Part shown: piece after piece, positions 58,355 through 64,000 of the stretch | How the letters are laid out: every line of letters starts with the position of its first letter | Position numbering within the stretch: the stretch's first letter is position 1 | Source of the DNA: Rhizobium sp. SG_E_25_P2 | GTDB lineage: Bacteria; Pseudomonadota; Alphaproteobacteria; Rhizobiales; Rhizobiaceae | Length of the DNA stretch: 64,000 nucleotides | Direction of reading: 5' to 3' | Assembly: GCF_029892285.1 (NCBI RefSeq) | Contig: NZ_JARXVM010000010.1 | Location: 1-64,000, forward strand | Notes under the pieces: model-generated | Databases searched by the model: none | The model's input: the letters and a program-made list of their open reading frames with translations, nothing else | What the model was told of the DNA's origin: nothing | Translations under genes and position numbers: made by a program

Positions 58355-59935
58355 TCAGGCGAAGCGCGTGGGATCGAGCGTGATCTTCCAGAGTTCCTTG
58401 TCGGCGCGGTCCATCAGCCGCACAGTCAGCTGTTCCGTCTGGCCGTCGATGTCGACCAGGCCGAAGAACTGCATGCCTGCTGACGGCGGCAGATTCTGGC
58501 CTTGCTCCGCCGTCGGCGCGGAGACGAATTTCACTTCAGGACCGAAGGTCATGTCGAGATCGTTCGGACCGAAAGTGCCGGCATGAAGCGGACCCGAGAC
58601 GAATTCCCAGAAGGGGTCGAATTCCTTGAAGGCGGCGCGCGACGGGTCGTAGTGATGGGCGGCGGTGTAATGGACATCCGCGGTCAGCCAGACGGTGTTG
58701 GTCACGCCGGCGCTCTTGATGAAGCGCAGCAGTTCGGCGAATTCCAGTTCGCGGCCGAGAGGAGCGCCGTTGTCGGCGTTGGCAACGGCTTCCTGGCCCT
58801 TCTTTTCCTTGAAGTTATCCCAGACGACGAGGCCGATCGGCATGTCGCAGGCAAGAACCTTCCAGGTGGCGTTGGAGGCGGCGAGTTCCCGCTTCAGCCA
58901 TGCCATCTGCTCGGCGCCGATGATGCGCGCTTTGTCCGACAGCGTGGTTTCCTTGTCGTCGCCATTCGGGCCGCGATAGGAGCGCAGGTCGATGAAGAAC
59001 ACGTCGAGCAGCGGACCATAGGCGATCTTGCGATAGACGCGGCCGGGCTCCGCCGGCGTATAGCGGATCGGCGTCATTTCATGGAAAGCGCGTGCGGCGC
59101 GGGCGGCCAGCACATGCACCGATTTTTCGGTGTAGCGGTCGTCGCCCATGAGATTTTTGGAATCCGACCAGTTGTTGACCACTTCATGGTCGTCCCACTG
59201 GAAGAAGGTCGGACAGACGGCGTTCAATGTCCGGACATGCTCGTCCATCATATTGTATTTCCACTGACCACGATATTCGGCCAGCGTTTCGGCGACCTTG
59301 CGCTTTTCGTCGATGACGATTTTGTTAACCCATTTCGGCGCGCCCTTCACCTCGACATCATCCTTCAACGGGCCATCGGCATAGATCGTGTCGCCGGAAT
59401 GGATGAAGAAGTCGGGCGTGTGCTTGGCCATGGCGGCGTAGGTCAGCATGCCCGTTTCATCGATGCCCCAACCCTGACCCACAGTATCGCCCGACCAGGC
59501 GAAGCGGATATTGCGGCGGGAGGTGGGAGCGGTGCGGAAGCGGCCGATGAGCGGCTCAGACGTCAGGTTGATGTCCTGCAGGTCGGCGGCGACGAAGCGG
59601 TAGAAAATGTCCTGATCGGACGGCAGGTTCTCGATCAGGCGCTTGGCGGTGAAATCGCCTTCGGGGCCGACATCGAGCGGAGCCAGACGACGCGCGTCCT
59701 TGAAGCTCTCGACGGTCGAGACGTCCATCTGGATGCGGCTCGGACGATCCGTGCGGGTCCAGATCATGCCGGAATTTGTGTCGACATCGCCGGACTGGAC
59801 GCCATGGGTGAAGACGGGGCGCTGGGCGGCGCGGACATAGGCGGGCAAAGCAAGGCCGGAAGCCGCGACCAGACCGGTCGCGCCGACGCCGCGCATCAGC
59901 GTGCGGCGGGTGACGGATTTCAAAATGCCTGACAT
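58355..59935 (-). CDS. phoD: PhoD-like alkaline phosphatase, Tat-exported
   Basis: The 526-residue protein starts with a twin-arginine signal (SVTRRTLMRGVG at residue 7, hydrophobic stretch to about residue 35, cleavage near VRA). The metallophosphatase core has SGDTIYADG near residue 190, WDDHEVVNNW near residue 255 and TADVHYTAAHHYD near residue 425. Such enzymes need iron and calcium and release phosphate from mono- and diesters in the periplasm. No PHO box is obvious in the 126 bases upstream. The frame is open 57 bases further upstream without signal-like content. Confidence 0.92.
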   Translation of the reverse strand: MSGILKSVTRRTLMRGVGATGLVAASGLALPAYVRAAQRPVFTHGVQSGDVDTNSGMIWTRTDRPSRIQMDVSTVESFKDARRLAPLDVGPEGDFTAKRLIENLPSDQDIFYRFVAADLQDINLTSEPLIGRFRTAPTSRRNIRFAWSGDTVGQGWGIDETGMLTYAAMAKHTPDFFIHSGDTIYADGPLKDDVEVKGAPKWVNKIVIDEKRKVAETLAEYRGQWKYNMMDEHVRTLNAVCPTFFQWDDHEVVNNWSDSKNLMGDDRYTEKSVHVLAARAARAFHEMTPIRYTPAEPGRVYRKIAYGPLLDVFFIDLRSYRGPNGDDKETTLSDKARIIGAEQMAWLKRELAASNATWKVLACDMPIGLVVWDNFKEKKGQEAVANADNGAPLGRELEFAELLRFIKSAGVTNTVWLTADVHYTAAHHYDPSRAAFKEFDPFWEFVSGPLHAGTFGPNDLDMTFGPEVKFVSAPTAEQGQNLPPSAGMQFFGLVDIDGQTEQLTVRLMDRADKELWKITLDPTRFA

Positions 59936-60061
59936 TGATCTCTCCTGTTTGAAATTTGGCGCGGGACGCCGGGCGTCCAGCGCGCAACACAAACAGGTTT
60001 TGATGTCAGCGGGGCAAAGCCCCGATGACGTTTCTCTGACAGTGCGCCATGCGCCGCCGGA

Positions 60062-62119
60062 TCAGGCGGCGAGACCCTTCTTGCGCAGCATCGCCTCCGG
60101 GCTCGGCAGCTTGCCGCGGAACTCGATATAGGCGACCTCGGGATCAACAGAGCCGCCCGAGGCGTAGATGTGATCGCGAAGCTTGGCCGCTGTCTTGGGA
60201 TCGAAGGCGTCGCCGGTTTCCTCGAAAGCCTCGAACGCGTCGGCGTCGAGCACTTCCGACCACATGTAGGAATAGTAGCCGGCCGAATAGCCGTCACCGG
60301 AGAAGACATGCTGGAAATGCGGCGTGCGGTGGCGCATGACGATGGAGGAGGGCATGCCGATCTCCGCCAGCACTTCCCGTTCCACCGCCATGGGATCCTC
60401 CGCGGGCGGGCGGGTGTGGAACGCCATGTCCACCAGCGCCGAGGAGGTGAATTCGACGGTGGCGAAGCCGGCGTTGAAGGTGCGGGCGGCCAAGACCTTG
60501 TCGAGCAGCGTCTGCGGCATCGGCTCGCCTGTCTCGTAATGCACCGCATAGGTCTTGAGGATGTCGGGAACGATCAGCCAATGCTCATAGAGTTGCGAGG
60601 GCAATTCGACGAAATCGCGCGACACGCCGGTGCCTGAGACGGAGGGGTAGGTCACATTGGACAGCATGCCATGCAAAGCGTGCCCGAATTCGTGGAACAG
60701 CGTGCGGGCGTCGTCGAGCGAGAGCAACGCCGGCTTGCCTTCGGCGGGCTTGGCGAAATTGCAGACATTGTAGATGATCGGCAGTTCGCCCTGGGCGCCG
60801 TTCTTCAGGGTCAGACGGTGCTGGCTCTGGAAGGAACTCATCCAGGCGCCGGAGCGCTTGGAGGGGCGGGCGAAATAATCGCCGAGGAACAGGGCCTTCA
60901 GCGAGCCGTCGGCGTTGCGGATCTCATAGACCCGGACATCGGGATGATAGCCGGCGACATCGGCCCTGCGGACCGCCTTGATCGCGAACAGGCGCTCGGC
61001 GACGGCGAAGCAGGCGTCGATGATCTTTTCGAGCTGCAGATAGGGCTTCAACTCGCCTTCGGAGAAATTGAAGGTGCGGGCGCGCAGCTTTTCGGCATAG
61101 TGGCGCCAGTCCCAGGGCTCGACGGCGTGGTTCTTGCCGTCTTCCGCGATGAGGCGGGCGAGGTCGCCCTCTTCCTCCAGCGCTTTCGCACGGGCCTTTT
61201 CCCAGACCTGCATCAGCAGGCCGTTCACATGATCGGCCGTCTTCGCCATGGTGTTGTCGAGCTTCAGCGCGGCGTAGTGGGGATAGCCGAGCAGGCCGGC
61301 CTTCTCCGAGCGGAGCGCCAGCGTTTCGGCGATGATCTGGCGGTTGTCGGTCGAGCCGCCATTTTCGCCGCGGGCGATCCAGGCGCGGAAGGCGGTTTCA
61401 CGCAGATCGCGATTGTCTGAAAAGGTCAGGAAGGGTTCGATGATCGAACGCGACAGGGTGACGGCGTATTTGCCCTTTTCACCGCGGCCTTCGGCGGCGG
61501 CGGCCATGGCGTCGCGCAGGAAGTCCGGCAGGCCCGCCAGATCCTCCTCGCTCTCTAGCGGCAGAAACCAGTCCTTTTCATCGGCCAGCACGTTCTGGCC
61601 GAAATTCGTGCCGAGCGTGGAGAGACGCTCGTTGATTTCGGCAAGGCGCTTCTGCTGTTCCTTGGGGAGTTTCGCGCCCGATTTCACGAAGCCCTTCCAG
61701 TGGCGCTCCAGCACGCGGATTTCCTCAAGCGTCAGGCCGAGTTCGTCCTTCTTCGACCAGAGCGTATCGATACGACCGAACAACGCCTCGTTCTGGCCGA
61801 TCTTGGAATAATGCCGCGACATGACCGGCGAGATCTCGCGCTCGAGCGCCTGGATCACGTCATTGGTGTCCGCGCCGGCCTTGTTCCAGAACAGAGCCGA
61901 GACGCGGGAGAGTTCATCGCCGGCGGTTTCCAGAGCGATCACGGTGTTGGCGAAACTCGGCGCTTCCGGATTGTTGGCGATGGTGTCGATCTCCGCCTCA
62001 TGCGCGCTGAGCGCTCTTGTGAAGGCGGCGGCGAAATCCTCATCCTTCACGGCCTCGAAGCGCGGCAGGCCGTGGGCGCCGCTCCAGGTGAAAATGGCTG
62101 GGTTTACTGTCTCGCTCAT
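60062..62119 (-). CDS. M3-family oligopeptidase
   Basis: The 685-residue zinc peptidase (PrlC/Dcp type) has HEFGHALHGMLS near residue 470, with the third ligand in a following glutamate-containing helix. Conserved SQLYEHWL and GYSAGYYSYMWSEVLDADAF segments follow. It degrades short cytoplasmic peptides. Oligopeptidase A and dipeptidyl carboxypeptidase cannot be told apart here. It is divergent from the MarR gene. Confidence 0.92.
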   Translation of the reverse strand: MSETVNPAIFTWSGAHGLPRFEAVKDEDFAAAFTRALSAHEAEIDTIANNPEAPSFANTVIALETAGDELSRVSALFWNKAGADTNDVIQALEREISPVMSRHYSKIGQNEALFGRIDTLWSKKDELGLTLEEIRVLERHWKGFVKSGAKLPKEQQKRLAEINERLSTLGTNFGQNVLADEKDWFLPLESEEDLAGLPDFLRDAMAAAAEGRGEKGKYAVTLSRSIIEPFLTFSDNRDLRETAFRAWIARGENGGSTDNRQIIAETLALRSEKAGLLGYPHYAALKLDNTMAKTADHVNGLLMQVWEKARAKALEEEGDLARLIAEDGKNHAVEPWDWRHYAEKLRARTFNFSEGELKPYLQLEKIIDACFAVAERLFAIKAVRRADVAGYHPDVRVYEIRNADGSLKALFLGDYFARPSKRSGAWMSSFQSQHRLTLKNGAQGELPIIYNVCNFAKPAEGKPALLSLDDARTLFHEFGHALHGMLSNVTYPSVSGTGVSRDFVELPSQLYEHWLIVPDILKTYAVHYETGEPMPQTLLDKVLAARTFNAGFATVEFTSSALVDMAFHTRPPAEDPMAVEREVLAEIGMPSSIVMRHRTPHFQHVFSGDGYSAGYYSYMWSEVLDADAFEAFEETGDAFDPKTAAKLRDHIYASGGSVDPEVAYIEFRGKLPSPEAMLRKKGLAA

Positions 62120-62241
62120 GCCGTCCAATCCTCGCAAATCACAGGCGTCTTTTCCCACATATAGGCGCATTCGCGGCTAAATGGCGATGGCCGGAAAACA
62201 GCAGCGACAAAATCGCCGCGCTTGAAAGCGTCAGGTTTAGA

Positions 62242-62260
62242 TAATAAGTGAAGCTTACTA
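62242..62260. promoter_or_regulatory. probable operator of the MarR/MFS pair
   Basis: TAATAAG at 62242-62248 and CTTACTA at 62254-62260 are inverted repeats matching 6 of 7 bases, with a 5-base spacer. The layout is the same as the palindrome at 2091. It ends 15 bases before the MarR start. Confidence 0.5.
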
Positions 62261-62275
62261 ATTGGCGGAGCAGGC

Positions 62276-62749
62276 ATGACCCAAAGCAGTAGTCTCGGAT
62301 ATCTCATGGCGGAAGCGGCCCGCCTGTTGCGCTCGGCCATCGAACTTGAACTTACTGACGCCGGACTTGGCCTCACCTCGTCCGAGGCGCGGGCGCTCGC
62401 CCATGTCGCCGAACTGGGCGGGGCGCGCCAGGCCGAGATTGCGGACGCGATGGGCGTCGAGCCGATGACTGTGTGCGCCTATCTCGATCGGCTGGAAAAG
62501 GCCGGCCTTGTCGAGCGGACCCCGGATCCGCGCGATCGGCGCGCCAAGAATGTGCGCGCGACGGCGGAAGCCGAGGCGGTGCTGGCCGCAGTCCGGTCGC
62601 GCGCGGGTGATCTCTATGATCAGCTGTTTTCGCAATTCGACGCGACGGAGAGGGCGCGTTTCCTCGAAAGTCTCACTCTCCTCCGCGACACTCTCCGGCG
62701 GCGGCTCGATACGCCGCAGGCGGGTTGCGCAAAGGTGGACAGAGCGTGA
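62276..62749 (+). CDS. MarR-family transcriptional regulator
   Basis: The 157-residue protein has the winged helix-turn-helix (LTSSEARALAHVAELGGARQAEIADAMGVEPMTVCAYLDRLEKAGLVERTPDPRDRRAKNV, residues 32-93) and the flanking dimerisation helices. Its stop overlaps the start of an MFS efflux gene (GTGA), so it most likely controls that pump in response to a small ligand. Confidence 0.92.
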   Translation: MTQSSSLGYLMAEAARLLRSAIELELTDAGLGLTSSEARALAHVAELGGARQAEIADAMGVEPMTVCAYLDRLEKAGLVERTPDPRDRRAKNVRATAEAEAVLAAVRSRAGDLYDQLFSQFDATERARFLESLTLLRDTLRRRLDTPQAGCAKVDRA

Positions 62750-63942
62750 GCCCGGCGCGTATGTCGAGCCTGAGGACCAGTCTGATCGGCGCGCTGCTGA
62801 TCGCGCTCGGGCCGGTGTCCATGGCGCTTTATACGCCCGCCATGCCTGAACTGGTCAAGGCTTTCGGCACGACCGAGTCGATGATCAAGCTGTCGCTATC
62901 GGTCTATTTCATCGGATTCGCCTGTGCGCAATTGCTGTCGGGGCCTGCGTCCGACGCCTTTGGCCGGCGCAAGGCGAGCCTGTTCTTCCTCGCCATTTAT
63001 CTGGCGGGCAGCATCGCTGCGGCCATCGCACCCTCGGTCGAGGCGCTGCTGGTTGCGCGTCTCGTGCAGGGCGTGGGCGCCTCCGTCGGCGTCACCGTGT
63101 CGCGCGCCATCGTGCGCGATCAGTTTACCGGCGCCGAGGCGAGCCGCCTGCTCAACATGATCGGCATCATGCTGGCGGTGGGACCGGCCTTGGGCCCGAC
63201 GCTCGGAGGTCTGGCGCTTGCTATCTTCGATTGGCGGGCGGTGTTCCTGCTGATGGTGATTTTCGGCGTGGTCAGCGCCGCTGTCGTCTTTTTCCTGATG
63301 CCCGAAACGACTGAGCCTGATCCGGCGCTCATCCGACCCATGCGTCTGGTCAAAGCCTATGGAACGCTGGCCGGCGATCTCAGGGTGCTGTCCTCGGCGC
63401 TGGTGCTGGCAGGCATTCTGGGCGCGCTCTACGCCCAGTCGACCATGCTGCCTTTTATCCTGATCAACAAAGTCGGGCTGACGCCGGTCGCCTTCGGTCT
63501 GGGTATGCTGATGCAGACGGGCTCCTATTTCGCCGGCAGCGTTGCTCTGCGGCTTGTCTCACCGCGATTGCCGCAGGGTTGGGCGGTCCGTCTTGGTCTG
63601 GCCCTGACCGTTACGGGCGGGGCGGCGATCTTCCTGTCGACCCGTCTCGTCGAGCCGACTTTCCTGTCGATCATGCTGCCGGTGGCGTTCTGCTCTTTCG
63701 GCATGGCTTTCGTGATCCCTGACATCACCACGGCTGGGCTGACGCCCTATCCGCATTTCGCCGGCACGGCCGCCGCTCTCATGGGTTTCATCCAGATGGG
63801 TTCGGGCTTTCTGGGCGGGGCGACGGCGGCCTTGATCGGCGATCCGCTGACTGCCTTTGGCTGGATCATTCCGGCCATGGAAGGGATGGCGCTTCTCGCC
63901 TATGTCGTCTTCATTGCCGCCTGGACCAGGCCGAGACAATAG
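62746..63942 (+). CDS. Bcr/CflA-family multidrug efflux transporter
   Basis: The 398-residue MFS protein has about twelve helices, the family start LIALGPVSMALYTPAMPEL near residue 17, and the loop motif GPASDAFGRRKASLF near residue 65. The GTG at 62746 overlaps the MarR stop; ATG 62761 is an alternative. It is expected to export drugs or toxic metabolites by proton antiport. Confidence 0.9.
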   Translation: MSPARMSSLRTSLIGALLIALGPVSMALYTPAMPELVKAFGTTESMIKLSLSVYFIGFACAQLLSGPASDAFGRRKASLFFLAIYLAGSIAAAIAPSVEALLVARLVQGVGASVGVTVSRAIVRDQFTGAEASRLLNMIGIMLAVGPALGPTLGGLALAIFDWRAVFLLMVIFGVVSAAVVFFLMPETTEPDPALIRPMRLVKAYGTLAGDLRVLSSALVLAGILGALYAQSTMLPFILINKVGLTPVAFGLGMLMQTGSYFAGSVALRLVSPRLPQGWAVRLGLALTVTGGAAIFLSTRLVEPTFLSIMLPVAFCSFGMAFVIPDITTAGLTPYPHFAGTAAALMGFIQMGSGFLGGATAALIGDPLTAFGWIIPAMEGMALLAYVVFIAAWTRPRQ

Positions 63943-63947
63943 AAAAT

Positions 63948-63973
63948 GCCCGCCGCTCGGGGGAGCGGGGGGC
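63948..63973 (+). terminator. terminator after the MFS gene
   Basis: GC-rich arms of 11 bp (10 paired) lie at 63948-63958 and 63963-63973, with only a short T-rich run after them. The stem starts five bases past the stop. Confidence 0.6.
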
Positions 63974-64000
63974 GTTTATGACTCACGTGAAACAGGGCTT

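Noticed and set aside
58502-59932. A 476-codon plus-strand open frame opposite the phoD-like gene
   Set aside because: It is antisense to a gene with clear Tat signal and phosphatase motifs; no coding features of its own.

Overview
The window reads as a chromosomal core region of an alphaproteobacterium, most likely of the order Hyphomicrobiales (Rhizobiales). The support is high G+C, the split order mdh-sucCD-sucAB ... lpd, an Omp19-type lipoprotein, a PhaR/PhaAB block, a Mic60-like gene between hemD and hemY, near-perfect CtrA boxes (TTAA-N7-TTAA), GANTC (CcrM) clusters and an EcfG-type stress promoter (GGAAC-N16-CGTT). The order-level call is inference; nothing here fixes a genus. I saw no rRNA, tRNA, CRISPR array, transposase or prophage.

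Layout. 1-6.6 kb: a PAP2 phosphatase and leuB (minus strand), a divergent MarR-GNAT fusion with a strong palindromic operator, then a TPP riboswitch and the thiamine transporter thiBPQ. 6.7-13.3 kb: a secreted M48 lipoprotein protease (plus) facing a minus-strand set of carD, fdxA, an S4 RNA-binding protein and a large Suv3-like helicase. 13.3-14.5 kb: a gene-poor stretch with a three-copy CGAATC repeat, dense GANTC sites and an EcfG-type promoter in front of two tiny membrane/lipoprotein genes. 14.5-17.3 kb: phaB, phaA and phaR for polyhydroxyalkanoate metabolism. 17.4-22.3 kb: a small membrane protein, rpmF, a GST, mtgA, ispA, hisC and a small secreted protein with a CtrA box.

22.5-40 kb is a TCA-cycle block. 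It holds sdhCDA, a CPCC cysteine-rich gene, sdhB, omp19, zapE, mdh, sucCD, sucA, sucB and lpd. Four apparently unrelated genes (MAPEG, LysE, a secreted protein, an SDR) lie between sucB and lpd. Together these genes encode complex II, malate dehydrogenase, succinyl-CoA ligase and the whole 2-oxoglutarate dehydrogenase complex.

40-64 kb: cytochrome b561, a TraB/GumN protein, xerC, a minus-strand tsaD-gpsA-YciI-EVE-methyltransferase operon, and a divergent hemC-hemD-Mic60-hemY-TerB-amidotransferase series. These are followed by an MFS carrier, YggT/YggU, ppa, a secreted unknown, a GNAT enzyme, typA, a Tat-exported PhoD phosphatase, an M3 oligopeptidase and a MarR/MFS efflux pair.

No clearly new multi-gene system is evident. 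The strongest candidates for something undescribed are the repeated CGAATC/GANTC regulatory region at 13.4-14.4 kb, the CPCC gene inside the sdh operon, and the four-gene insert between sucB and lpd.
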